NCBI GenBank assembly: GCA_965198485.1
Contig: CBDAPQ010000005.1
Location: 3,286,001-3,350,000, forward strand
DNA from: RH-AL1 sp965198485
GTDB taxonomy: Bacteria > Pseudomonadota > Alphaproteobacteria > Rhizobiales > Beijerinckiaceae
Length of the DNA: 64,000 nt
Reading direction: 5' to 3'
Positions within the stretch are counted from its first letter, which is position 1. Each line of letters begins with the position of its first letter. Positions 16,164 to 25,269 of the stretch are shown here, piece by piece. Under the pieces are notes generated by a model. It saw only the letters and a program-made list of their open reading frames with translations, did no database searches and was not told where the DNA came from. Position numbers and translations under genes: made by a program.

Positions 16164-16589
16164 ATGGACCCAACTTCCCTCGACACCGCCGACGCGATGT
16201 ACAGCGCCGTGACCCGCCACATCGAGATCACCGTCCTGACGGAGTTCCTGCCCGAGCGCTCGGACGAGGCGCGCGGCACCTTCTTCTGGGCCTACACGGT
16301 GGAGATCGCCAACACCGGCACCACGCCGGTGCAGCTGACGCACCGCCACTGGATCATCACCGACGCCGACGGGCGCCGCGAGGAGGTCCGCGGCGCCGGC
16401 GTCGTCGGCGAGCAGCCGGTGCTCAAGCCCGGCGACAGCTTCCGCTACACCTCGGGCTGCCCGCTGCCGACGCCGTCGGGCTTCATGGCCGGCTCCTACC
16501 GCATGGTGGAGGAAGGCGGCGCGGCGTTCGAGGCCGAGATCCCGATGTTCGCGCTGGACCGCCCGGCGGCGCGCCGCGTGCTGCATTGA
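16164..16589 (+). CDS. apaG: ApaG protein (Co2+/Mg2+ efflux-associated)
   Basis: A 141-residue protein matching ApaG, a fibronectin-III-like beta sandwich. Family landmarks are FFWAYTVEIANTGTTPVQL, HWIITDADGRREEVRGAGVV, GEQPVLKPGDSFRYTSGCPL and PSGFMAGSYRMV. Its biochemical role is not settled. Its stop codon overlaps the TTG start of argE (TTGA), so the two genes are translationally coupled. It is divergent from tsaB with about 130 nt between. Confidence 0.95.
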   Translation: MDPTSLDTADAMYSAVTRHIEITVLTEFLPERSDEARGTFFWAYTVEIANTGTTPVQLTHRHWIITDADGRREEVRGAGVVGEQPVLKPGDSFRYTSGCPLPTPSGFMAGSYRMVEEGGAAFEAEIPMFALDRPAARRVLH

Positions 16590-17764
16590 GCGGGCGCGCG
16601 CACCACGGCGCCCCGCGCGCCGCGACCCTCGATCTGCTGGAGCAGCTGATCGGCTTCGACACGGTCAGCGACAAGTCCAACCTGGGCCTGGTCGAGCGGG
16701 TCGAGGCCTATCTCGGCGGCGAGGGCATCGCCTTCACCCGCGTGCCCAATGCGCAGGGCGACAAGGCGGCGCTGTTCGCGACCATCGGCCCGGCGCAGGA
16801 CGGCGGCGTGCTGCTCTCGGGCCACACCGACGTGGTGCCGGTGAAGGGCCAGCGCTGGACGAGCGACCCGTTCGCCATGCGCGAGGACGACGGCAGGGTG
16901 TATGGCCGTGGCAGCTGCGACATGAAGGCCTTCGATGCCATCTGCCTCGCCATGCTGCCGGTGTTCCGCGACGCCGGGCTGACGCGCCCGATCCACCTGC
17001 TGCTGTCCTACGACGAGGAGATCGGCTGCCTCGGCTCGCTCGACGCCATCGCGCGCTTCGGCGTCGACCTGCCCCGCCCGGCGATCTGCATCGTCGGCGA
17101 GCCGACCGAGATGAAGGTCGTCAACGCCCACAAGAGCATCGCCAGCTACGTGACGACGGTGCACGGCAAGGAGGCGCATTCCTCCAGCCCGGCGCTGGGC
17201 GCCAACGCCATCGAGGGCGCCTGCGCGCTGGTCACCGAACTCTATCGCCTGCAGGCGCGGCTGGAGAGCGAGGGCGACGCGACCGGGCTGTTCGATCCCG
17301 GCTTCTCCACGGTGCACGTCGGCAGGATCGAGGGCGGGCACGCGCGCAACATCCTGGCGAGGGAGTGCCGGTTCGACTGGGAGTTCCGCGGCCTGCCCGG
17401 CATCGACCAGAAGACCGCCATCCGCCACATCGAGGATTTCGCCGCCCGCGAGGTGCTGCCAAGGCTGACCCGGCACGCGCCGGAAGCCTCGATCGAGCAT
17501 CACAAGCACGTCGAGGTTCCGGCGCTCGCGGTGGACGAAGGCTCGGCCGCCGAAGTGCTGGTCAAGCGCCTCGCCCGCACCAACGAAGTCGGCACGGCGC
17601 CCTTCGCCACCGAGGCGGGGCAGTTCCAGCGAAACGGCATCCCCACCATCGTCTGCGGTCCCGGCTCCATCCGCCAGGCGCACCAGCCCGACGAGTTCAT
17701 CACGCTGGAGCAGGTCGATGCCGGGCTCGCCTTCATGCAGCGGCTCGCCGACGAGCTGTCCTGA
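16586..17764 (+). CDS. argE: Acetylornithine deacetylase
   Basis: A 392-residue M20 metallopeptidase-family enzyme that converts N-acetylornithine to ornithine and acetate in arginine synthesis. Metal-binding motifs are LLSGHTDVVPVKGQ, YGRGSCDMKAFDA and YDEEIGCLGS; HKSIASYVTTVHGKEAHSS marks the dimerisation domain, and CGPGSIRQAHQPDEFI the C-terminal active-site His region typical of ArgE. The start is a TTG at 16586 that overlaps the apaG stop by 3 nt; no ATG or GTG lies near the expected N terminus. It is a paralogue of dapE in this window. Confidence 0.9.
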   Translation: MSGRAHHGAPRAATLDLLEQLIGFDTVSDKSNLGLVERVEAYLGGEGIAFTRVPNAQGDKAALFATIGPAQDGGVLLSGHTDVVPVKGQRWTSDPFAMREDDGRVYGRGSCDMKAFDAICLAMLPVFRDAGLTRPIHLLLSYDEEIGCLGSLDAIARFGVDLPRPAICIVGEPTEMKVVNAHKSIASYVTTVHGKEAHSSSPALGANAIEGACALVTELYRLQARLESEGDATGLFDPGFSTVHVGRIEGGHARNILARECRFDWEFRGLPGIDQKTAIRHIEDFAAREVLPRLTRHAPEASIEHHKHVEVPALAVDEGSAAEVLVKRLARTNEVGTAPFATEAGQFQRNGIPTIVCGPGSIRQAHQPDEFITLEQVDAGLAFMQRLADELS

Positions 17765-17848
17765 GCCGGGATCGGATGATCGTCATTCGAGACCTTACCC
17801 CGAGCAGCTGAGCCGCCGATCGACGCGCCTTGTTTTGCCCATGCCCGA

Positions 17849-20416
17849 GTGAGACGGCTCCAGTCAATGGATCTGCGAGCCAAGGATGAACAAGATCGGA
17901 TGCCGCCTCCCTTCGACCGAGACGACGATGCCCTGGCCGCGCTGCGCCGCGAGAACGAGGCGCTGCGTCGCAGCGAGGCCGAAACCCGCCTCGCGATGGA
18001 TCGGCTGCAGTTCGTCCTCGACGGGTCACGGGTGGGAACCTGGCAGCTGCACCTCCCCTCGAAGCAGGTGGGCATGTCGGCGACCTGCAAGGCGATCTAC
18101 GGCTGGCCGCCGGAGGCCGAATACCGCCGCGACGACCTGATCGCCGCGATCCACCCCGACGACCTGCGCACCTACCAGGCGGCGGTCCGCGCCGCGGTGC
18201 ACGGCAGGGCCGACCTCGAGACCACCTACCGCTTCATCCGCGCCGACGGCGCGCTGCGCTGGGCGGAGGTGCGCGGCCACGCCATCGACGATGCCGAGGG
18301 CAGACGCGTGATGCTGTCGGGCATCGTGATCGACGCGACCGACCGCAAGCGCGCCGAGGCCAGCGTGGCCGAGCAGGAGGCCCGCTATCGCGCCATCACC
18401 GATTCGATCGACCAGATGATCTGGTCGACGCGACCCGACGGTTTCCACGACTATTACAACCACCGCTGGTACGAATACACCGGTATTCCCGAGGGCTTGA
18501 CCGACGGCGACGGCTGGGCCGGCATGTTCCATCCGCAGGATCAGGAGCGCGCGTTCGCCGTCTGGCACCGCTGCCTGGCGAGCGGCGAGCCCTATCGCAT
18601 CGAGTACCGGCTGCGGCATCGCTCCGGAGAATACCGCTGGGTGCTCGGCCGCGCCCAGGCCGTGCGCGACGCCTCCGGCGCGATCGTGCGCTGGTATGGC
18701 ACCTGCACCGACATCCACGACATCAAGGTTGCCGACGAGCGCGTGCGCGAGCTCGAGGAGCGCTACCGGCTGGCCTCGCGCGCCACCAATGACGCGATCT
18801 GGGACTGGGATCTCGTCGGCGATCGGCTGCAATGGAACGAGACCCACCGCGAGCTCTTCGGCCACGACATCTGCGATGCCTCGCTCGCGAAGTGGAGCCG
18901 CAACGTGCATCCCGACGACCACGACCGGGTCGTCGAGAGTCTCTGGGCCGCGATCGCCGGCGACGCCCAGCGCTGGAGCGCCGACTACCGCTATCGTCGC
19001 GCCGACGGCAGCTACGCCGAGATCTTCGATCGCGGTTTCCTCGCCCGCGATGCGGAAGGCAAGGCGCTGCGCATCATCGGCGCCAAGCAGGACCTGACCG
19101 ACCGGCGTCAAGCCGAGGTCCAGTTGCGCCGCCTCGCCGAGACGCTGGAGGAACGCGTCGCCGAGCGCACCGAGGAGCTCGCCGCCTCCAACCGCCAGCT
19201 CGTCGAGCAGATCGAGGAACGCGAGCGCGTCGCCGGCACGCTGCGCCAGATGCAGCGGCTCGAGGCCGTCGGGCAGCTGACCAGCGGCGTCGCCCACGAC
19301 TTCAACAACCTGCTCACCGTGATCATCGGCAACCTCGGCTTCGTCCAGCGCGGCATCGCCGGCCATCCCAACGTCGAGAAGCTCACGCGTCGGCTCGGCT
19401 TCATGGAAACGGCGGCCGAGCGCGGCGCCAAGCTGACAGCGCAGCTGCTGGCGTTCTCGCGGCGGCAGCGGCTGGAGCCCAAGCCCATCGACCTCAATGG
19501 CGCTGTTTGCAACCTGCGCGACTTGCTGCAAAGCACCATGGGCGGGTCGGTGCGCATCGGGACCGTGCTCTCCGACCAGCTCTGGTCGGCCCTGGTCGAT
19601 CCGACGCAGATCGAGCTCGTGATCCTCAATCTCGCGATCAACGCGCGCGACGCGATGGTGGTCGGCGGCAACCTGACCGTCGAGACCAGCAACGCCGTGC
19701 TGCGCGATCCGCCGCGCCGGCCGGAGGAGCCGGAGCCCGGCGAATATGTCGTCGTCGCCGTCTGCGACACCGGCTACGGCATGAGCGACGAAGTGTGCGC
19801 CAAGGCCTTCGAGCCTTTCTTCACCACCAAGGACGTCGGCAAGGGCACCGGGCTCGGCCTCAGCCAGGTGCTCGGCTTCGCCAAGCAGTCGGGCGGCGGC
19901 GTGCGCATCGACAGCCGGCCCGGCGGGGGTACCACCGTCAAGGTGTTCCTGCCGCGCGCCGGCGAGGTGCGCCACGAAGCCTTGCGGCGCGTCGCAGCCG
20001 ATGCGCCGCGGCGACGAGACGGCATGGTGGTGCTGCTGATCGACGACGACACCGCCGTGCGCGAGGTCACCGCCGAGATCTTGCGCGAAGCCGACTTCCA
20101 CGTGATCGAGGCCGGGAGCGGCGGCGCCGGGCTGGAGGCGCTCGACCGCACCGAGGTTGTCGACGTGCTGCTGGTGGATTTCTTGATGCCCGGCATGAAC
20201 GGCGCCGAGGTGGCGCGCGAGGCGCAGCTGCGACGCCCGGGGCTGCCGACGCTGTTCGTCACCGGCTACGCCGATCTCGACGCCATCCGCTCGGTGGGGG
20301 AAGAGCGCATTGTCGCCAAGCCGTTCCAGCCGTCACGGCTGTTCCAGGCGATCGAGCACGTGCTCGGCGTCGCCCCGGCGGCGCCGCCCGACAATGTGGT
20401 CCGGCTGCGCGGCTGA
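17849..20416 (+). CDS. PAS-containing hybrid sensor histidine kinase
   Basis: An 855-residue cytoplasmic hybrid kinase with no transmembrane segment. Order: short coiled coil (about 25-50), three PAS/PAC units (about 50-165, 175-300, 305-425, each ending in a (D)xTDRK/R-type PAC), a coiled coil (425-465), the phospho-acceptor region TSGVAHDFNNLLTVI with His483, an HATPase domain (NLAINARDAM, DTGYGM, GTGLGLSQVLGF) and a receiver with Asp777 in LLVDFLMPGMNG. It belongs to the HDFNN-type kinases common in Hyphomicrobiales. The GTG at 17849 or the ATG at 17867 may be the start. No separate response regulator is adjacent. Confidence 0.93.
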   Translation: MRRLQSMDLRAKDEQDRMPPPFDRDDDALAALRRENEALRRSEAETRLAMDRLQFVLDGSRVGTWQLHLPSKQVGMSATCKAIYGWPPEAEYRRDDLIAAIHPDDLRTYQAAVRAAVHGRADLETTYRFIRADGALRWAEVRGHAIDDAEGRRVMLSGIVIDATDRKRAEASVAEQEARYRAITDSIDQMIWSTRPDGFHDYYNHRWYEYTGIPEGLTDGDGWAGMFHPQDQERAFAVWHRCLASGEPYRIEYRLRHRSGEYRWVLGRAQAVRDASGAIVRWYGTCTDIHDIKVADERVRELEERYRLASRATNDAIWDWDLVGDRLQWNETHRELFGHDICDASLAKWSRNVHPDDHDRVVESLWAAIAGDAQRWSADYRYRRADGSYAEIFDRGFLARDAEGKALRIIGAKQDLTDRRQAEVQLRRLAETLEERVAERTEELAASNRQLVEQIEERERVAGTLRQMQRLEAVGQLTSGVAHDFNNLLTVIIGNLGFVQRGIAGHPNVEKLTRRLGFMETAAERGAKLTAQLLAFSRRQRLEPKPIDLNGAVCNLRDLLQSTMGGSVRIGTVLSDQLWSALVDPTQIELVILNLAINARDAMVVGGNLTVETSNAVLRDPPRRPEEPEPGEYVVVAVCDTGYGMSDEVCAKAFEPFFTTKDVGKGTGLGLSQVLGFAKQSGGGVRIDSRPGGGTTVKVFLPRAGEVRHEALRRVAADAPRRRDGMVVLLIDDDTAVREVTAEILREADFHVIEAGSGGAGLEALDRTEVVDVLLVDFLMPGMNGAEVAREAQLRRPGLPTLFVTGYADLDAIRSVGEERIVAKPFQPSRLFQAIEHVLGVAPAAPPDNVVRLRG

Positions 20417-20518
20417 TCGCGAACAGCGCGCCACGCTATGAGCCAAGATCCTCTAATATTATTAGTCTGTGTATAGTCATCTTATTTCGTTGTAGTAGAC
20501 TGCCTTTCCATAATTTGC

Positions 20519-21004
20519 TTACTGCAAGTAGATGAATAAGCTTATGCTGGCAATGATCCCCGACATTGCGACTAAAGCTAATATGAGAATGGACCAGAAC
20601 GGATCGCTAAGAGCTTGGAACCCCCTCCATTTCTCAGATCCAGTCTTGTTTTGGCTGTGATTTTGTTGCCAACTTAATTCTAAAATACCAATGACTTTCT
20701 CAACTCTAAGGAACCACGATGCTACGCTATCAAAGTAAGAAGCCAAAAGCCGGCCGAAATGGTTGCCATTAAGCAGATCCCGATCGGGATAAAAGTATCG
20801 TCGCAAGTAGCAAGCCGTGAAGTTCCGAACAGCCTATTCTACCGGAACTACCGAAAAGGTCGAAAACAACCAAGCGTAGTAGGCGCCTATACCGCCAAAG
20901 CCAGATCTTAGTCGGTCATATTTAGCACCCTGAGCAATAACCTCTGCCCTCATGCATTTATAATCTTCCAACGTAAATGAACGGCGGGCTTCATCGTCAG
21001 TCAT
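20519..21004 (-). pseudogene. Small membrane protein split by an in-frame amber stop
   Basis: A continuous frame from the ATG at 21004 reads MTDDEARRSFTLEDYKCMRA, GIGAYYAWLFSTFSVVPVE, then a TAG at 20834-20836, then continues as NFTACYLRRYFYPDRD, ASYFDSVASWFLRVEKVIGI and a last hydrophobic helix ILILALVAMSGIIASISLFI to the stop at 20519. Both halves look like one membrane protein of about 160 residues with helices near both ends. The downstream half has only a TTG at 20806 as a possible own start. The gene is AT-rich like the surrounding 700 nt. I do not recognise a function. It is either broken or read through. Confidence 0.6.
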
Positions 21005-21129
21005 CACGATCTCGAACGCTAGCTAAGGATACAATAGCACCACAGCGAAGATGACGCACTACTACTTTAGGCACGAAACACGATCGGCAACGCCTTCCTC
21101 GCCAATCGTGCTGTGAAAGGCGCAAGCTG

Positions 21130-22344
21130 TCATAATGCAAGTGCTTCGGCCGCGAGCGCCTCGGGAATGGCATTACGCAGTTGGAAATAGCCCTTCTTGG
21201 CATGGGGCCAGAAGGCGTCGTCCCAGCCGCGCCGCGGACGCACCAGCGTCAGTCCGGCCGCGGCGAGATCCCCAGCCAGCCGCTCGAGAGCCGTGGCGGT
21301 GAAACCGACGGGCGCGTGGGGCGTCACCACGATCCGCGTGCCGGCGGCTTCGGCGGCGACGGCGATCGGCCCTGCGGCGAGGTCGTCGAGGCGGGCGACA
21401 TCCATGCCCTTGCCGCGCAGGCGGGCGGCGGCGTCGTCGAGCGCGCCGCGGGCGAAGGTCGACGCCGGCGCGCCGCGCTCGCCGGCCTGCCCGACGTCGA
21501 CGCCGCCGGCGACGATCGCCCGGGAGAACCCGCGGCCGATCCAGTCCGGCGTCAGATCCTCGTCGGTGACGAGCAGCAGCGCCTCGCCCTCGGGCACGGC
21601 CGGCGCCTCGGCGAGCGGGTGGACGCGCGCCACCGCCTCCTCCTGCAGCGCCTCGGCGCGGGTGGCGAGGCCCTTGGGCTCGAAGCGACCCTCCGTGTAG
21701 CGCGCGATGTTCTGCGCCGTGGCGAGATAGGTCTTGCCCTTGGTCTGCAGACCGGCGGTCCAGCGCCACGACAGCGTGTTCGAGGCCGGGTCGCCGTCGA
21801 CGAGATGGCGGAGGAAGAAATCGGCGCCGAGCTGCCACGGCAGGCCCAGCGTGAAGATCCAGATCGAGGAGAACCACATGCGGGCATGGTTGTGCATCCA
21901 ACCGGTCTCGACGAGCTCGCGCGCCCAGTCGTCGAAGCCCTCGATGCCGGTCGCGCCGGCCTCGGCCTGCGCCAGCGCCTTCGCCGCGCCCGAGCCGAGG
22001 TCGTCGCGCGCGCGGTCGCGCTCCTCTAGGAAGCGCGACCACACCTCCGGCCGCGCCTCAAGCCAGCCCTTCCAATAGGTGCGCCAGCACACCTCCTGGA
22101 TGAACTTTTCCGCCCTGGTCGGCCCCTCCGCCTCGAGCACCGCGGCGACGATCTCGCGCTCGTCGACCATGCGCCGCCGCACGTAGGGCGACAGCACCGA
22201 GGTGTCGCCGCGCCGCTCCGGCCCGGGATCGGCGTTGCGGTGTGACGCGTAGCGCCAGCCGGCGCGCGGCAGGAAGGCGTGGAGCCGGGCGAGGCCCTCG
22301 GCGCGGGTGGGGGCGAAGTCGAGCTGGGAGGGCGGCTGGTTCAT
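21130..22344 (-). CDS. Photolyase/cryptochrome-like FAD-binding protein lacking the N-terminal domain
   Basis: A 404-residue protein. Residues about 40-230 match the helical FAD-binding domain of photolyases and cryptochromes: GDTSVLSPYVRRRM, FIQEVCWRTYWKGWLE, ARELVETGWMHNHARMW, FLRHLVDGDPASNTLSWRW. The normal N-terminal alpha/beta antenna domain is absent; the protein begins with MNQPPSQLDFAPTRA. Residues about 265-404 (ALLLVTDEDLTPDWIG to WPHAKKGYFQLRNAIP) look Rossmann-like, so that domain may have moved to the C terminus. It likely binds FAD for DNA repair or light sensing; activity is unproven. The ATG at 22344 was chosen over one at 22401. Confidence 0.8.
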   Translation of the reverse strand: MNQPPSQLDFAPTRAEGLARLHAFLPRAGWRYASHRNADPGPERRGDTSVLSPYVRRRMVDEREIVAAVLEAEGPTRAEKFIQEVCWRTYWKGWLEARPEVWSRFLEERDRARDDLGSGAAKALAQAEAGATGIEGFDDWARELVETGWMHNHARMWFSSIWIFTLGLPWQLGADFFLRHLVDGDPASNTLSWRWTAGLQTKGKTYLATAQNIARYTEGRFEPKGLATRAEALQEEAVARVHPLAEAPAVPEGEALLLVTDEDLTPDWIGRGFSRAIVAGGVDVGQAGERGAPASTFARGALDDAAARLRGKGMDVARLDDLAAGPIAVAAEAAGTRIVVTPHAPVGFTATALERLAGDLAAAGLTLVRPRRGWDDAFWPHAKKGYFQLRNAIPEALAAEALAL

Positions 22345-22489
22345 GGCGCGTGTTGTCGCCGGGGCGGGTGGCGGGGGCGAGAGGGCGAATGGTAGCGGCA
22401 TGAGGGCTCAGGCGATCAATGGCGGCTGATATCCTTCGGCCTGGTCCGCCAGCGCTGATAGGCAAGCCTCGCGGGCGTCACCGGTGAGG

Positions 22490-22739
22490 TTAGCTGGTCA
22501 GCGCCTTGGCCGTCCTCCGACGAAACTCTTCAAGGGTCACGATATCGCCCCGCTCGATGGCAGCAAGCCTTCGTCGATGAGTGGCTTGGCCCAAGCCAAC
22601 TCATCGTCCTCCAAGTCGCGCTCGGCGATGCGCTCCTCAATGAGGCGGCGCACGCCGTCCTCGACAGAGCTGCATTCGCCTTCCGCGACGCGGGGGCGGC
22701 GATCCGATCTTCCAGGTCGGGCGTCAGGGTGATGGGCAT
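22490..22739 (-). pseudogene. Broken antitoxin gene (ParD/RHH-like)
   Basis: Three frames combine into one small antitoxin. The ATG at 22739 gives MPITLTPDLEDRIAA; after a shift near 22700 the frame reads VAEGECSSVEDGVRRLIEER and DLEDDELAWAKPLIDEGL; after a second shift near 22560 it reads ERGDIVTLEEFRRRTAKALT and stops at 22490. The restored product of about 83 residues has the layout of CopG/ParD-type antitoxins. No toxin gene is seen beside it. Two shifts in 250 nt point to decay. Confidence 0.65.
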
Positions 22740-22806
22740 GGCTCGTCCCGCGGTCATCGCGCGAGGATGGCACAGCTGGCCGAGCCGGTCATCCGTCCGG
22801 CGCCCC

Positions 22807-23883
22807 TCACCCGTCCTGCGCCGCCAGCAGCGCGGCCTGGTGCTCCGTCGTCAGCGCGTCGATGACCTCGTCGAGAGCCTCCCCGGTGATCACCTTCTCC
22901 AGCTTGTAGAGGGTCAGGTTGATGCGGTGGTCGGTGAGCCGCCCTTGCGGGAAGTTGTAGGTGCGGATGCGCTCGGAGCGGTCGCCGCTGCCCACCTGGC
23001 TCTTGCGGTCGGCGGAGCGGGCGTCGTCGAGCTTCTGGCGCTCCATGTCGTAGAGGCGCGAGCGCAGCAGGTTCATCGCCCGCGCGCGGTTCTTGTGCTG
23101 CGAGCGCTCCTCCTGCACGAAGATGACGACGCCCGAGGGCACGTGGGTGATGCGGATCGCCGATTCCGTCTTGTTGACGTGCTGGCCGCCCGACCCCTGC
23201 GCCCGCATGGTGTCGATCTTCAGGTCGGCCTCGTTGATCTCGACGTCGACCTCCTCGGCCTGCGGCAGCACGGCGACCGTGGCGGCCGAGGTGTGGATGC
23301 GCCCCTGCGTCTCGGTGTCGGGCACGCGCTGCACGCGGTGCACGCCGGACTCGAACTTGAGTTTGGCGAAGACGCCGGCGCCCTCGACCTCGGCGATGAT
23401 CTCCTTGAAACCGCCGGCGGTGCCTTCGGAGGCCGAGAGGATCTCGACCTTCCAGCGCCGGTCCTCGGCGTAGCGCTGGTACATGCGGAAGAGGTCGCCG
23501 GCAAAGAGCGCCGCTTCGTCGCCGCCGGTGCCGGCGCGGATCTCGAGGATGGCCGACTTCTCGTCCGCCGCGTCCTTGGGCAGGAGCGCCAGCTGCAGCG
23601 AGCGCGCCAGCGCCTCGACGCGCGCCTCGCCCGCATGGCGCTCCTCGTCGGCGAGGTCGCGCATCTCGGGGTCGAGGCCGGGATCCTCGAGCATGGCGAC
23701 GAGCCCGTCGAGCTCGGCCGCCTCGCGCCGATACTCGCGGATCGCCTGCGTGACGTCCTCCAGCCCCGCCAGCTCGCGCGACAGCGCGACGAAGGTCACG
23801 GCATCCGGGTTGGCGGCGAGGCGGCCGTTGATCTCGTCGTGCCGCCGCAGGATGAGGTTCAGCTTGTCTTGGGGAAGATCCAT
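22807..23883 (-). CDS. prfA: Peptide chain release factor 1
   Basis: A 358-residue class I release factor that terminates translation at UAA and UAG. The codon-recognition tripeptide PDT lies at residues 188-190 (PxT, RF1-type), and the catalytic GGQ at 232-234 in GSGGQHVNKTESAIRITHVP. The domain order and length are normal. An HemK/PrmC methyltransferase gene, often adjacent in bacteria, is not present here; the next gene downstream on this strand is the broken antitoxin. As RF1 reads UAG, it would act at the amber codon in the membrane gene at 20834. Confidence 0.97.
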   Translation of the reverse strand: MDLPQDKLNLILRRHDEINGRLAANPDAVTFVALSRELAGLEDVTQAIREYRREAAELDGLVAMLEDPGLDPEMRDLADEERHAGEARVEALARSLQLALLPKDAADEKSAILEIRAGTGGDEAALFAGDLFRMYQRYAEDRRWKVEILSASEGTAGGFKEIIAEVEGAGVFAKLKFESGVHRVQRVPDTETQGRIHTSAATVAVLPQAEEVDVEINEADLKIDTMRAQGSGGQHVNKTESAIRITHVPSGVVIFVQEERSQHKNRARAMNLLRSRLYDMERQKLDDARSADRKSQVGSGDRSERIRTYNFPQGRLTDHRINLTLYKLEKVITGEALDEVIDALTTEHQAALLAAQDG

Positions 23884-24120
23884 CGGCCTGAGTTAGCGAG
23901 ACTGCGGAGCGACGACAAGCGAGCGCGACGGTGGTCGTCATCCCTAAGGATGACACGAGACAGAAGGCCGACTTCGAGCGAGGAGACGCTGAGATAGAAG
24001 TTTCTCGAAAGTCTCTGTGTCGATCCGAGTTGCGCACTGTTGGCGAATCGCCAAGCATGGAAGAGCCGCTCGCAATCGCTTATGCGGACCAAGCTTGCGG
24101 CCTTGTGCTACACCTTCCTC

Positions 24121-24339
24121 ATGAAGAAAGACGATCCCTGCATTGGCGTCTGCCAGTTCGATGGCAAGACCGGCTGGTGTGTAGGGTGCGGTCGCACGCT
24201 TCCGGAGATCCGCCTCTGGGCGAAGTCGACGCCTTTCCGGCGTACGGCACTGAAGCGAGAACTGCCGCGGCGACTGCAGCAAGTTCAAGCTAGGAACAGA
24301 CAGGAACCTCAGGCTCAGGACAAGACCGCTGAAGATTAG
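24121..24339 (+). CDS. DUF1289 family protein
   Basis: A 72-residue protein with the DUF1289 core DDPCIGVCQFDGKTGWCVGC followed by GRTLPEIRLW. The cysteines (CxxxC then CxxC) likely hold a metal. Family function is unknown. The rest of the protein is basic and Gln-rich (RRLQQVQARNRQEPQAQDK). The ATG at 24121 was preferred because the earlier in-frame residues do not look like the family; the ribosome site is weak. Confidence 0.85.
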   Translation: MKKDDPCIGVCQFDGKTGWCVGCGRTLPEIRLWAKSTPFRRTALKRELPRRLQQVQARNRQEPQAQDKTAED

Positions 24340-24374
24340 GAGTCGGAGTCAGGCACTCCGTGGGAGCGGTGCGC

Positions 24375-25261
24375 TCACGAGATCCGATGCGGCGCGACGT
24401 AGGTGAAGGTCGCCGCGTGGCTCGCCTCGGCGCCGGGCGCGAGGTGGCGCATGGAGGGCTTGGCGTAGAGGTCGCCGTCGGCATCGACGAAGTCGCCGTG
24501 GCCGGTCCAGGGCTCGATGCACAGGAAGCGGCCGGGCGGGCGCGACCATAGCGCGACGTGCGGGAAGTCCTTCAGCGTGACGTCGATTGCAGCGCCGGAG
24601 GCGGCGTGGCCGAAGCGCAGGTTGCGGCTCCTCACATCGAGGAAACACAGGGCCTCGCGCGCCATCAGGTCGGGCGACAGCGGTAGGCTCCGCCTATCGA
24701 GCGGCACCTGACGAGTCCGCCAAGTGAACAGGCCGTCGGGCGAGATCACCGGCACGGCGGCCGCCTCGCGCTCGCCGAAGGTGATGGCGTAATCCTCCGG
24801 CGCGCCGTCGGCGAAGGGCCATCGCAAGCCGGGATGCAAGCCGCAGGCGTAGGGCATCGGCGTCGGACCCTGGTTGCGGATCGTCAGCCGCGTCGTCAGC
24901 GCCGTCCCTTCGAGACCGTGTTCGATCTCCAGCTCCCAGTGAAGGGGTAGAGGACGCGGGTCTCGGCGTTTGCCGCCGCCGCCAAGCGGATGCGGTCGGG
25001 CCGTTGCTCGCGCACGGAGAAGTCGAGCCGGCGGGCGAAGCCGTGCAGTCCCAGCGGGTAGGCCTGCCCCTCGACGACGATCCGCGACCCGCGCGTCCAG
25101 CCGACGACCGGAAACAGGATCGGCGCCGTCTCCGGCCAGACGTCGACCTGCGGCTCCCAGATCAACGGCACGGCGCCGACGTGCCAGGCGCGCAGCTCGG
25201 CGCCGTGGGCAGCGATCGTGGCGGAGGCCTCGCCGGAGGTCAGCGTGAGCAACGCGTCCAT
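24375..25261 (-). pseudogene. Aldose 1-epimerase family protein with a one-base frameshift
   Basis: Two frames build one mutarotase-like protein of about 295 residues. Frame 1 (25261 to about 24945) gives AHGAELRAWHVGAVPLIWEP, VGWTRGSRIVVEGQAYPLGL, HGFARRLDFSV and RVLYPF. After a shift near 24943, frame 2 gives HWELEIEHGLEGTALTTRL, YACGLHPGLRWPF, LDVRSRNLRFG and CIEPWTGHGD, ending at the TGA at 24375. Adding one base after CCCTT restores YPFHWELEIE, so one base is missing. Both halves keep the motifs of the LacX/YeaD-type epimerases. It could be a genuine mutation or a sequence error. It follows the membrane gene below by 8 nt. Confidence 0.82.
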
Positions 25262-25269
25262 CGCCGCGC

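Noticed and set aside
20997..21203. Minus-strand frame MPRRAISNCVMPFPRRSRPK overlapping the photolyase-like gene.
   Set aside because: It overlaps the photolyase-like C terminus in another frame and has no domain-like features.
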